The position numbers were made by a program, and so were the translations under genes. The notes beneath the pieces were generated by a model. The model was not told the origin of the DNA and did no database searches. It saw nothing but the letters and a program-made list of their open reading frames with translations. DNA of 64,000 nt from Ferroplasma sp. (GTDB lineage Archaea > Thermoplasmatota > Thermoplasmata > Thermoplasmatales > Thermoplasmataceae): the NCBI RefSeq assembly GCF_031200575.1, contig NZ_CP133597.1, positions 1,116,001 to 1,180,000 on the forward strand, read 5' to 3'. Below are positions 9,366 through 17,477 of the stretch, piece by piece; position 1 is the first letter of the stretch; each line of letters begins with the position of its first letter.

Positions 9366-10457
9366 TTATAATAAATTATTTTCTATGTAATACTTTACCA
9401 GGCTATCAACAACAACATAGTTATTTTCATATTTTTTAATCAAACCTTTGTTTATCAGCGATTGCACAACCCGGTATTTATTTGAAATCGAAATTTCAGA
9501 TAGGCGTGTATTTTGTGATAGTTCTTTCATCATTGCAGTTTCATTCTTTGTCAGGCCAGCTAGTTCTCTATTTATAATATTTCTATAGGTGGGGTCTTTC
9601 AAAAATGAGTCAATACTGCATTTATCGGTAAGGTCTATTCCGGCGAGGTTGAGCCATGCCGGTATACCTGAGGTTATTTGATACACATTTTCCAGTATTT
9701 CTCTGTCGCAATTTATACCCTCTGATTTTAATCCTGTTGTCAGAAAATCTATTGACTGTACATAACTGAAAGCACCGATTTCTATCGTCCTAAAAAATGC
9801 GTAAAAAGGTTCATTTTTATCATTTAGCATTTCATCAAGAATACCGATTTCCGATCCTGAAATTATATAATTCACGAGTTTATGCTGATTAAATTTGGAT
9901 CTCATTACTCTCAGTATATCTGGAAATGGTTCTTTCAAGACCCTTATGTACTGAAATTCATCGATCATTACTATTATTCTAAGCCTGAGATCCTCAGCTA
10001 ATTTTTCAGGCATATCTAATACAGTTTCAATGATTTCAGATGTTTTTAGTCTATGATCAAGATAATCACTATACCTTTTAAATAATATTTCAAAATTATC
10101 AACTTTGAGACCGATCTGCTCTATACTTCCTAAAAATAGGTTTATTCTTCTTTTAATTTCCTCTTTATAGTATTTGATTTTATATTTTTTTGAAAGTGAA
10201 TCCATCATAGACATTAACAACCTGTCAGAATATTCTTTTATACTGGATATTCCCTCCACATTGAATTTTATTACAATCATGTCCTGTTTTTCCAGAATCG
10301 TTTTGGCAGCATTCAGTATAGATGATTTTCCCATCCTTCTATAACCTATAATAGCAAGGGGCTGCCTTATATTGCAGGATTTGATTATTGAATTTATTTC
10401 ATCTTTACGATCGTAAATTTCATCTGTATCAAGTTCTCTACCAAATATGAATTTCAT
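9366..10457 (-). CDS. Archaeal-type ATPase with C-terminal winged helix
   Basis: This 363-residue P-loop ATPase belongs to the archaeal ATPase_2 group. Walker A is GYRRMGKSS (38-46), Walker B is IIVMIDEFQYI (about 165), and the arginine-sensor region IISGSEIGIL follows. The C-terminal 70 residues (LTKNETAMMKELSQN, then RVVQSLINKGLIKKYENNYVVVD) look like a winged-helix domain, as expected for this family. The substrate and cellular role of such proteins are mostly unknown; some neighbours in other archaea are toxin- or nuclease-like. A 19-bp perfect palindrome sits 3 bases ahead of its start codon, which suggests that the protein or a partner represses this gene. It ends convergent with, and 1 base from, the permease pseudogene. 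Confidence 0.82.
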   Translation of the reverse strand: MKFIFGRELDTDEIYDRKDEINSIIKSCNIRQPLAIIGYRRMGKSSILNAAKTILEKQDMIVIKFNVEGISSIKEYSDRLLMSMMDSLSKKYKIKYYKEEIKRRINLFLGSIEQIGLKVDNFEILFKRYSDYLDHRLKTSEIIETVLDMPEKLAEDLRLRIIVMIDEFQYIRVLKEPFPDILRVMRSKFNQHKLVNYIISGSEIGILDEMLNDKNEPFYAFFRTIEIGAFSYVQSIDFLTTGLKSEGINCDREILENVYQITSGIPAWLNLAGIDLTDKCSIDSFLKDPTYRNIINRELAGLTKNETAMMKELSQNTRLSEISISNKYRVVQSLINKGLIKKYENNYVVVDSLVKYYIENNLL

Positions 10458-10460
10458 CGG

Positions 10461-10479
10461 TACCGATACCGTATCGGTA
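10461..10479. promoter_or_regulatory. 19-bp perfect palindrome at the ATPase start
   Basis: TACCGATACCGTATCGGTA has 9-base arms around a single central C. It lies between the ATPase start codon (10455-10457) and the TATA-like run TTATATATTA read on the minus strand from about 10493. A bound protein would cover the transcription start. It is GC-richer than its surroundings and overlaps a second short palindrome, CGGTACCG. An operator role is inferred. Confidence 0.6.
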
Positions 10480-10602
10480 GCGATAATATATAACTTATTG
10501 TAATGGTGGAAATAAAACAGTTGCTACCTATATTATACATACTATATTGTTCAGCCATCTTCAGGATTTATAATATGATTGATATTCACTTCATAAATAG
10601 AT

Positions 10603-11211
10603 TTAATGTAAATACCACAAATCATGCAAATTGCTTACATAATGCTTGTCTTTCCGGTTTTCTAGTGAAACATATGGGGCAGCAGGGGGTTGTCCATGGG
10701 CAACACTCATACACATATTATCAAGTTCTTTTGGAGAGTCTATAAATTCCCTTACCCAACCCTGTAAAAATAAATTTGAAGGATCAAATTTACTCTCTTT
10801 ATAGTATGCATACTCCTGTTCAACCAGCAAAAATTGATGTAATACTCCAATTGTTATAATATCATTAAGATAGAATTTAAAATTTTCATTCTGTAGTTCC
10901 TTTAGTGCATTAGATGGATCTGAGCCATAATATATGGAGTCAAATGCCATCAGCATATCTTCTTTCAGATCCGGCCTGCTCCTTGCCCGCAAATTGAGAT
11001 CAATTAAAACTCTGAGATGATTTGGTCTGAATTTCTCTGTTTGAGTCTTAAGCCATATCTGAAAATTTTTTGATAGGTCATAACTACTAAATTTTCGGGA
11101 TAACTTGGAAGGCCTGTATATTATTATATCTATATCTTTTGTAGAATACACCGTATATTCTTTATCGAATTCAAGTTTTTTCACAAGCGAGAAGGCTGCG
11201 TTGTAATCCAT
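10603..11211 (-). CDS. Hypothetical protein (202 aa) beside DNA methyltransferases
   Basis: I do not recognise this protein. It is soluble, with a basic middle part (NHLRVLIDLNLRARSRPDLK) and an N-terminal half with alternating hydrophobic and charged strands (KDIDIIIYRPSKLSRKF). It ends in HYVSNLHDLWYLH. It has no transmembrane segment and no nucleotide-binding loop. It is transcribed divergently from a small ribbon-helix-helix gene that is itself coupled to a DNA methyltransferase, and a second methyltransferase follows. A role as the nuclease or accessory subunit of a restriction-modification set is possible from position only; no nuclease motif was identified with confidence. Confidence 0.6.
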   Translation of the reverse strand: MDYNAAFSLVKKLEFDKEYTVYSTKDIDIIIYRPSKLSRKFSSYDLSKNFQIWLKTQTEKFRPNHLRVLIDLNLRARSRPDLKEDMLMAFDSIYYGSDPSNALKELQNENFKFYLNDIITIGVLHQFLLVEQEYAYYKESKFDPSNLFLQGWVREFIDSPKELDNMCMSVAHGQPPAAPYVSLENRKDKHYVSNLHDLWYLH

Positions 11212-11220
11212 ATTCTGTCA

Positions 11221-11272
11221 TTCAAAAGGGATTTTGAAACTTGTTATATAATATGGATAAATAGGTATTTAT
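11221..11272. promoter_or_regulatory. Two perfect palindromes in the divergent promoter region
   Basis: TTCAAAA-GGGA-TTTTGAA (11221-11238) and ATAAATA-GG-TATTTAT (11257-11272) both lie in the 82 bases between the divergent 202-aa gene and the ribbon-helix-helix gene. They are natural candidates for binding by that small DNA-binding protein. The AT-rich setting makes one such repeat unsurprising, but the pair in so short a space is suggestive. Confidence 0.4.
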
Positions 11273-11293
11273 ATGTACTATTATTTACAAATC

Positions 11294-11437
11294 ATGCGAA
11301 GGACTCAGAAAATAACTATAACACTGGATATAGATACGCTGAAACAATTCAAAGAAATTTGCAAAAAGGAGGATATCAAGGTCTCTACCAAGATAAACTC
11401 CCTGATCAGGAACTGGCTTAGCAGGAGAGGATACTGA
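11294..11437 (+). CDS. Small ribbon-helix-helix DNA-binding protein (47 aa)
   Basis: The ATG at 11294 opens a 47-residue frame starting MRRTQKITITLDIDTLKQF and ending WLSRRGY. A short basic beta strand (KITITLD) followed by two helices is the ribbon-helix-helix (CopG/Arc) fold, which binds DNA as a dimer. Its TGA stop overlaps the ATG of the DNA methyltransferase (TGATG at 11435-11439), so the two are translationally coupled. The protein probably represses its own operon through the palindromes just upstream. It may act as a controller that delays or balances methyltransferase expression, as C-proteins do in restriction-modification systems; this role is inferred. Confidence 0.75.
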   Translation: MRRTQKITITLDIDTLKQFKEICKKEDIKVSTKINSLIRNWLSRRGY

Positions 11438-12348
11438 TGGAATTGCAGGCCATGCATAAAATCACACAGAGTGATTATTATAATTTTTTGGAATTAAATA
11501 AAGAAATTATAATAGAGGACCAACATATTACAATAGGTGGAAAATACATTATCACACAACTCCAGCCCGACAATTTTGAACTGGAGATTGAAAATATCTG
11601 GAGTTTTCCAGAACGGGGAAAATGGGCTACACATTATTTGAATGCAAAATACCGTGGAAATTATGCACCGCAGGTTCCACGAAATATAATACTTAGATAT
11701 TCTATGGAAAATGATACAATTCTTGATCCTTTTATAGGTTCTGGCACAACTCTGATAGAATCAAAACTCCTCAAAAGACATGGAATCGGAATTGATATAA
11801 ATAAAGGTTCGACTATGATAACAATGGACCGGCTCAATTTTAACTCTGGGGAGGATTCCTTTCCAGAACAGGAAGTTTATACCGGCGATGCCAGAAACCT
11901 TAACAAAATTCCTGATGACTCTATAGACCTTGTAGTTACACATCCCCCATATGCAAATATTATAGCATATTCAAAAAATGATAAGATAGAGGGAGACCTA
12001 TCCAGAATTACTGATATAAATGAATATTACAAACAGATGAGGACTGTAGCTGCTGAAATATTCCGGGTTGTAAAGGGCGGGAAATACTGTGCCATACTTT
12101 TCGGGGATTCCAGGAAATATAAACACCAGATTCCCCTGTCTTTCAGACTTATGGACATTTTTTTAGAACAGGGTTTCATTCTGAAAGAAGATGTTATAAA
12201 GTTCCAGCATAATACAAAAACCAGGCAGTACTGGAAAAAAGCATCTGTAGAAAAGAATTTCCTGCTTCTTGCCTATGAACATTTATTCATATTCAGAAAG
12301 CCAGAGGGCAAAGCAACCGGCATTTACAAATACAGCATGAAAGCCTAA
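11437..12348 (+). CDS. DNA methyltransferase (N4-cytosine/N6-adenine type)
   Basis: The 303-residue SAM-dependent methyltransferase has motif I as ILDPFIGSGTTLIESKLL (about residue 95), the acidic end of strand 2 as GIGIDIN, and the catalytic motif IV as LVVTHPPYANI (about 170). The PPY motif is typical of exocyclic amino methyltransferases acting on DNA. Motif I precedes motif IV in this protein. The usual S/N/D before PPY is histidine here. It is coupled to the ribbon-helix-helix gene at its start and overlaps the second methyltransferase gene tail to tail by 4 bases. The target sequence cannot be predicted. TRM11-like RNA methylation is an alternative reading, but the gene context favours DNA. 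Confidence 0.78.
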   Translation: MELQAMHKITQSDYYNFLELNKEIIIEDQHITIGGKYIITQLQPDNFELEIENIWSFPERGKWATHYLNAKYRGNYAPQVPRNIILRYSMENDTILDPFIGSGTTLIESKLLKRHGIGIDINKGSTMITMDRLNFNSGEDSFPEQEVYTGDARNLNKIPDDSIDLVVTHPPYANIIAYSKNDKIEGDLSRITDINEYYKQMRTVAAEIFRVVKGGKYCAILFGDSRKYKHQIPLSFRLMDIFLEQGFILKEDVIKFQHNTKTRQYWKKASVEKNFLLLAYEHLFIFRKPEGKATGIYKYSMKA

Positions 12349-13223
12349 TAATTGGTAATTATTAATTCTTTTGCACCAGTTCTGCCAGTTCCCACAGAAT
12401 TTATATATCTTTTCGCATCAACTACTTCTATATTGAAATCATTATAAAGTTCTTTTATTTCCTCTGAATATGAATTACTTAACATAACCTTTACGCTGGA
12501 AGCCGTAAGACTCTGGAATACCTTAAATAAGCGTAACTGTTCGTTAAAATTAAAACCCTGGTAAGTATAGCCAGTAAACGACGATGTTTTGTTTAAGGGT
12601 TGATAAGGCGGGTCGAAATAAACAAAATCATTTTTATGTGCACCTTTAACACAGCTTTCAAAATCTAAATTTTCAATTTCTATATTTTGAAGCATTGAAC
12701 TGAAGCCATATAAGTTTTCTTTGTCAAGCATATTTACAGTTTTATATCTTCCATATGGCACATTAAATTTCCCTGAAGAATTTACTCTCCAGAGTCCATT
12801 ATAGCAGTGCTTGTTTAAATATAAAAATAAAATTGACCTCTGCAGGGAAAATTCTATATTCCCTAAAATTTCATTGAATTGTGCCCTATTTGAGTAATAG
12901 GTACCAGCATCATTATTCAGTTGAATCTTATTCATAGCATTAATAAATACGTCCGGACAATCCTTTATTACCCTGTAAAAATTTATTAATTCTGTATTTA
13001 AATCAGAAACTATAGCATTATTTATACGTCCATGGTTATACAGATTAACAAGGAAGGACGCACCGCCCAAAAATGGTTCAAAATATTTTCCGAAATGCTC
13101 TGGAATTCTCTTATATAATGCCTCATTTAACTGCCTTTTTCCACCTGCCCATTTTAACAGTGGTTTTATATTTTCACGTTGCAGCGAGCCCTCTTTAAGC
13201 ATTAATATAATATTGTTAGTCAA
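12345..13223 (-). CDS. Dam-family DNA adenine methyltransferase (MTase D12)
   Basis: The 292-residue protein shows the D12 class layout. Motif I is LKWAGGKRQL (about 23-32), FEPFLGGASFLVNL carries the next binding loop, and catalytic motif IV is FVYFDPPYQP (about 205), with ENLDFE preceding it. It transfers a methyl group to N6 of adenine within a short site, as do Dam and DpnM. The start at 13223 leaves a short leader; ATG at 13202 (MLKEG) is an alternative. It converges on the other methyltransferase. Two methyltransferases side by side recall DpnII-like systems, which pair a D12 enzyme with a second enzyme and a nuclease, but no clear nuclease is visible here. Confidence 0.88.
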   Translation of the reverse strand: MTNNIILMLKEGSLQRENIKPLLKWAGGKRQLNEALYKRIPEHFGKYFEPFLGGASFLVNLYNHGRINNAIVSDLNTELINFYRVIKDCPDVFINAMNKIQLNNDAGTYYSNRAQFNEILGNIEFSLQRSILFLYLNKHCYNGLWRVNSSGKFNVPYGRYKTVNMLDKENLYGFSSMLQNIEIENLDFESCVKGAHKNDFVYFDPPYQPLNKTSSFTGYTYQGFNFNEQLRLFKVFQSLTASSVKVMLSNSYSEEIKELYNDFNIEVVDAKRYINSVGTGRTGAKELIITNY

Positions 13224-13268
13224 CTATTAAATTTTTGGTTATAACACTACTGAAGTTACATTTTCAGA

Positions 13269-13901
13269 TTATTGATTGCTTTTAATATGATTCACAATAT
13301 AATCTGGAAGCTCTGTACCGGAACTCACAGGCTCTGCATCCATTACAGTATGAAGTTTTATTATACCGGACCAGTACGGTAAATCTTTATCTCCAACCTT
13401 CTCATTCGGTCCACTGGTGTTTACTTTTACTGATATTACATCCATTGAGAGTTTGAGAAATCCCGTGGCACTGATCTCCTCCGGTGAAGGATGCCGGCAA
13501 TCTTTCCATCTCCCCGGAACCATTTTCTCAGCAAGCGCTTCTGAAATTCTCAATTTTTCACTGTGAACGCTGACTTCCTCCATCGAGTTGAATACAGCAA
13601 CAGATCTATAGCGCATGGACGTGTTAAAAGCGCTCTTTGCAAGAACTATTCCATCTATAATAGTTATCTCTGCACACACATTGCATCCTGATTTCAGAAC
13701 ATTATAAAATCTTCCCTGCTTTGATGAGTGAAAGTATAAATAGTTTTCAATTCTCACAAATGCCATAGGTATATTGAACACTGTACCCTCATGGGTAAAT
13801 GCTACATAAGCTAACAGGGATTGGTCAACTATCGAATAAGCTGTTTCCATGTCTTTAACCGATCTTTCTGGATGTCTGTGTATATTAATGAATGGACCCA
13901 T
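13269..13901 (-). CDS. Pyridoxamine 5'-phosphate oxidase-like flavoprotein (NimA type)
   Basis: From ATG at 13901 the protein is 210 residues, beginning MGPFINIHRHPERSV. The longer frame to 13964 adds a hydrophobic tail (YTYLNIIIKLLFN) that family members lack, so the shorter start is preferred. HRHPERSVKD, then YVAFTHEGTVFNIPMAF, YLYFHSSKQGRFYNVL and RYRSVAVFN follow the flavin-binding split barrel of the PNPOx-like/nitroimidazole-resistance proteins. It probably binds FMN, heme or F420 and reduces a small molecule; the substrate is unknown. It stands alone between the Dam gene and the Lrp regulator. Confidence 0.75.
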   Translation of the reverse strand: MGPFINIHRHPERSVKDMETAYSIVDQSLLAYVAFTHEGTVFNIPMAFVRIENYLYFHSSKQGRFYNVLKSGCNVCAEITIIDGIVLAKSAFNTSMRYRSVAVFNSMEEVSVHSEKLRISEALAEKMVPGRWKDCRHPSPEEISATGFLKLSMDVISVKVNTSGPNEKVGDKDLPYWSGIIKLHTVMDAEPVSSGTELPDYIVNHIKSNQ

Positions 13902-14015
13902 ATTGAAAAGAAGCTTAATGATTATATTAAGATATGTATAGATATTTATCAGACCAGTAAACAAAAATAAACCGGAATATGGGAATATTTAAAATAACTT
14001 TATTCTGTGTATAAA

Positions 14016-14519
14016 TTACATGTACTCAATTTGATGTTTAACCATGGCATCAACCAATGTTTGAAAATTTGTATCCTTTATAATTCTATGAAGTTGCCTT
14101 GTATCTGTTCTCTCGATTTTATCGTACCCTGTCATTATATCAAGCACCTTTAGATATTCTGTTCTATCCCTGTAAACAGCATATACAATAAAATCAATGT
14201 CTCCGCTGATATTATATACCCATATTGCTCCCGGTAGTGTTGATAATTTTTCTCCGAGTTCAGTTATATAATTTGTGCCAAATTTTGCCTTGACTAATAT
14301 AATGACGGGATATTTAAATCCCAATAATTCGTAATCTAAAATAGGTACTAAATTCTTTATAATACCTGATTCGTATAACCTTTTCTTTCTTTTACTAATG
14401 GAAGGCGCAGAGGCCATTAATGCATATTTGCCTATATTTTTCAGGCTCATTTCCGGATTCTGGATTATACGACTTAAAATTCTCAGGTCGTATACATCTA
14501 AGGGCTCGTTTTTATTCAT
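14016..14519 (-). CDS. Lrp/AsnC-family transcriptional regulator
   Basis: The 167-residue protein has an N-terminal winged helix-turn-helix (LRILSRIIQNPEMSLKNIG, then SAPSISKRKKRLYESGIIKNL) and a C-terminal AsnC ligand-binding domain (YPVIILVKAKF, then IWVYNISGDIDFIVYAVYRD). Such proteins assemble as octamers and often respond to amino acids. It is divergent from the HisD-like dehydrogenase and permease. The shared 152-base gap has two near-identical palindromic boxes 31 bp apart. The simple reading is that it controls that operon, and itself, in response to the permease substrate. Confidence 0.88.
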   Translation of the reverse strand: MNKNEPLDVYDLRILSRIIQNPEMSLKNIGKYALMASAPSISKRKKRLYESGIIKNLVPILDYELLGFKYPVIILVKAKFGTNYITELGEKLSTLPGAIWVYNISGDIDFIVYAVYRDRTEYLKVLDIMTGYDKIERTDTRQLHRIIKDTNFQTLVDAMVKHQIEYM

Positions 14520-14554
14520 ATTTTAATAATATATAGCTGAATATAAAGATATCT

Positions 14555-14603
14555 GAAATATATTTCTTAAATATGTTAACTATTAGAAATAAATTTCTTA
14601 AAT
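14555..14603. promoter_or_regulatory. Tandem operator boxes for the Lrp-type regulator
   Basis: GAAATATATTTC (14555-14566, a perfect palindrome) and GAAATAAATTTC (14586-14597) are each followed by TTAAAT. Their starts are 31 bp apart, three helical turns, so both face the same side of DNA, as expected for an Lrp-family oligomer. They lie between the regulator start and the TATA-like TTTATATAATAT near 14633 of the dehydrogenase. Confidence 0.65.
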
Positions 14604-14671
14604 TACTGTACTCTGGGCAATAGAATTATAGGTTTATATAATATTATTAATATATTTATTTAGGTGAACCA

Positions 14672-15970
14672 ATGATAGAGGAACTAAAATCTGAAATCGA
14701 GGAGGAGTATCAGGCTGGAGATATAGTTAAAACAGTTAATAATATAATTGAGAATGTAAAATCAGGCGGTGATATTGCCGTAAAACAGTTTGAAAAGAAA
14801 TTTGATAATGTTGATATTTCCGAATTCAGAATGGATGATATTACAATAGAACAAATACTATCAAAAGTTCCGGGCAATATTAAGGAAATTATAGATACAA
14901 ACATTAAGAGAATCGAGGATTTTGCTAAATTTCAGTTTTCAATGTATAAAAATATGGAATTTGTAACAGATAATGGTAAAACTATTCTCGGTCAAAAGAT
15001 AGTACCCATAGAAAACGTTGGAGTTTATATCCCTGGTGGTAGATATCCTCTCCTTTCAACCCCTCCCATGACAATAATTCCAGCTAGGGTTGCCGGTTGC
15101 AAGCGGATAATTGCCTGTACACCGCCAGGTGAAAACAGGCCAAATCCCGCGACTCTTTATGGTATAATAAAATCAGGGGCAACTGAGGTTTATACTATTG
15201 GTGGTGCCCAGGCAATAGCTGCCATGGCTTATGGAACTGAATCAATTAAACCGGTTAACAAGATTGCGGGTCCGGGGAATGCATATGTCAACGAGGCAAA
15301 GAAAGAAGTTTTCGGGAAAGTAGGGATAGATCTTTTGGCTGGCCCCAGTGAAATACTGGTACTGGCAGATGAAACCGCTAAGGAGGAAGAAGTTATGGCA
15401 GATCTATTGTCTCAGGCTGAACATGACCCTTCAGCCCGTTGCTGCCTGGTCACCACTTCAACAGAGCTGGCCCACAGTATTTACAAAAAAATGGATTCAT
15501 ACATAAATAAACTATCAACAAAAGAAATTTTGAAAAAATCATGGCTGAATCACGGGGTAATTGCCCTATGCAACACATTGAAAGAGGCTGTGGAATATAC
15601 AAACAATTATGCCGCTGAACACCTGGAATTACATTTAAATGCAACAAACACAGAATTTGCGTTTGCGAATCTGACTAATTATGGGTCGGTATTTTTAGAT
15701 CATGGTGTACCCGCAGTGTTCAGTGATAAGCTTTTGGGACCTAACCACACACTTCCCACATTGGGAGCAGCAAAATATTCAGGGGGGCTTAGCGTTGGAA
15801 ACTTCTTGAAAATTTTAACATATTCAAAGGTTACAGACAACAATATAAGGGACATGTTGGCTCATAGGGTAAAGATCCAGAGCGACTATGAAGGGTTCGG
15901 TGCCAAGGCCCGGGCTGCGGAATTAAGGTTTAAGGAGAACTATTCAAGGGGGGATATTGATGGAAGATAA
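14672..15970 (+). CDS. Histidinol dehydrogenase homologue (HisD-like), probably catabolic
   Basis: The 432-residue protein aligns through its length with HisD. It has VGVYIPGGRYPLLSTPPM, IAGPGNAYVNEAKK, LLSQAEHDP (metal-binding Q and H) and NNYAAEHLEL (the catalytic Glu-His pair). FSDKLLGPNHTLPT follows with the metal-binding Asp. The fourth zinc ligand, His419 in the E. coli enzyme, falls in EGFGAKARAAELR, where Lys replaces His. No other histidine gene is near. The next gene is a permease overlapping by 14 bases, and an Lrp regulator is divergent. I infer an NAD-dependent oxidation of an imported amino alcohol or similar diol, as in HisD-like sulfopropanediol dehydrogenases, instead of histidine synthesis. 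An AGGTGA ribosome site precedes the start. Confidence 0.82.
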   Translation: MIEELKSEIEEEYQAGDIVKTVNNIIENVKSGGDIAVKQFEKKFDNVDISEFRMDDITIEQILSKVPGNIKEIIDTNIKRIEDFAKFQFSMYKNMEFVTDNGKTILGQKIVPIENVGVYIPGGRYPLLSTPPMTIIPARVAGCKRIIACTPPGENRPNPATLYGIIKSGATEVYTIGGAQAIAAMAYGTESIKPVNKIAGPGNAYVNEAKKEVFGKVGIDLLAGPSEILVLADETAKEEEVMADLLSQAEHDPSARCCLVTTSTELAHSIYKKMDSYINKLSTKEILKKSWLNHGVIALCNTLKEAVEYTNNYAAEHLELHLNATNTEFAFANLTNYGSVFLDHGVPAVFSDKLLGPNHTLPTLGAAKYSGGLSVGNFLKILTYSKVTDNNIRDMLAHRVKIQSDYEGFGAKARAAELRFKENYSRGDIDGR

Positions 15971-17345
15971 AACATTTAACAATGAGCTCAAGCCCAGGAG
16001 TGGCGGTTTATGGTCTGCAGTATTTCAGGGCATGGCATTTGTCGGGCCCGCAGCCACTGCAGCATCGTTCTTTGTTGTGGAAGCAGCAGTGGTTGGCCCC
16101 TCTGTTCCATTAACTTATATGATTGCTGTACTGGGTGTTGCATGTGCAATGTATATGAATTATAGATTTTCACAGCGTATCAGCCATGCTGGAGGATATT
16201 ATGCATTTGTGGAGGCGGGTCTGGGTAAACGCATGGGGGTTTTCTCCGGATGGTTATACCTTTTTAACCTTCTCGGGGCAGTCAGTGGTTTCGTGATGCT
16301 ATTCTTCGCAGGAATATTATGGCCCCTGATTCCAGTACTTTCCGGGTATACATATGGGTGGCTACCCCTGATATTTATCCCATTCACAGTAATGTTTGTA
16401 TTTCTGTACAGAGGATTAAAACCATCCCTATACTATACTACAATAGGTTCAATCATTGAAATAACGTTCCTAATACTAATGTCCTTAATAATCATAATCA
16501 AAATTGGACCGGGAAACTCCATTCTTCCATTCACAACCACCGGACATTCATTCAGTGCTATTGGTCTGGCAACAGTCTTTGCAATTCTGGGATATGTAGG
16601 TCTCGGTTCAATGATAACAATATCGGAGGAAACCCATGAGCCTAAGAAAAATATTCCGAAAGCAATATTAATAGCTGTGGTTTTATCCTTTGTTGTTTAC
16701 GCCTTTAGTTCCTATGCTCTTGTTGTGGGATGGGGAATCAATAATATGTCATCTTTTGCAACGACCAGCAATCCGGGATTTATAGTAGTCGAAAAATATC
16801 TGGGATTGATCGGGATGGTACTATTTATTTTGATTACATTAAACAGCTTTATTTCTGAATCAATAGCCCAGGGAAATGCCTTCAGCAGAGTAGGTTATGC
16901 CATGGCCAGGGACAGGATGATATTTCCATACTCCTGGTCAGAAACCCATACAAAATATGGTTCCCCAAAAAAAATTATTGCCTTTGAAATGCCAGTTTCA
17001 TTAGCAGTTGCAATAATAGCAGGAATTTTATTTGGTCCATTTACAGCAGCCACAATATTAACTACTATGAACGGGATCTCTTTATATATAGTGCACATAA
17101 TTTCAAACATTTCACTTCCCGTGTGGGGAAAATTAAAATTAAAAACTAAAATCACAGATCTTTTATTAATGATATTCATACCACTTGTGGCCAGTGTGAT
17201 TTACATATTTGCCATATATGGTAGCATCATCCCCTTTCCGGGATATCCCTTTGATATTGGCATATACTTAATTATACCTGTAATAATTTCAGGAATAATT
17301 ATCGCACTTATTACGAAAAACAGGGAATCAAAAATAGTAGATTAA
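15957..17345 (+). CDS. APC-superfamily permease partner of the HisD-like enzyme
   Basis: The 462-residue protein has about twelve membrane segments. FQGMAFVGPAATAASFFVV (helix 1), HAGGYYAFVEAGLG and the helix 8-loop segment NAFSRVGYAMARDRMIFP identify the APC superfamily. Between them, GLGSMITISEETHEPKKNIPKAIL is the conserved helix 6-7 loop. It overlaps the dehydrogenase gene, so both are made together and the permease most likely imports that enzyme's substrate. Amino acids, amines or amino alcohols are the usual cargo of this family; which one is unknown. Confidence 0.88.
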   Translation: MMEDKTFNNELKPRSGGLWSAVFQGMAFVGPAATAASFFVVEAAVVGPSVPLTYMIAVLGVACAMYMNYRFSQRISHAGGYYAFVEAGLGKRMGVFSGWLYLFNLLGAVSGFVMLFFAGILWPLIPVLSGYTYGWLPLIFIPFTVMFVFLYRGLKPSLYYTTIGSIIEITFLILMSLIIIIKIGPGNSILPFTTTGHSFSAIGLATVFAILGYVGLGSMITISEETHEPKKNIPKAILIAVVLSFVVYAFSSYALVVGWGINNMSSFATTSNPGFIVVEKYLGLIGMVLFILITLNSFISESIAQGNAFSRVGYAMARDRMIFPYSWSETHTKYGSPKKIIAFEMPVSLAVAIIAGILFGPFTAATILTTMNGISLYIVHIISNISLPVWGKLKLKTKITDLLLMIFIPLVASVIYIFAIYGSIIPFPGYPFDIGIYLIIPVIISGIIIALITKNRESKIVD

Positions 17346-17477
17346 CAAATAATTATATTTTTATTTTAGAATTATATAAAAGGTCGATATGTCATGCTGT
17401 TGATGATTCATAATAAAATTTCAGTTTTATCCTGATAGGACAGCATATACAATTTAAGATTATAATATTATATATAA

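Noticed and set aside
13902-13964. Longer N-terminus of the flavin-type oxidase
   Set aside because: The added 21 residues are hydrophobic and outside the family's fold, and the internal ATG at 13901 starts at the conserved region.
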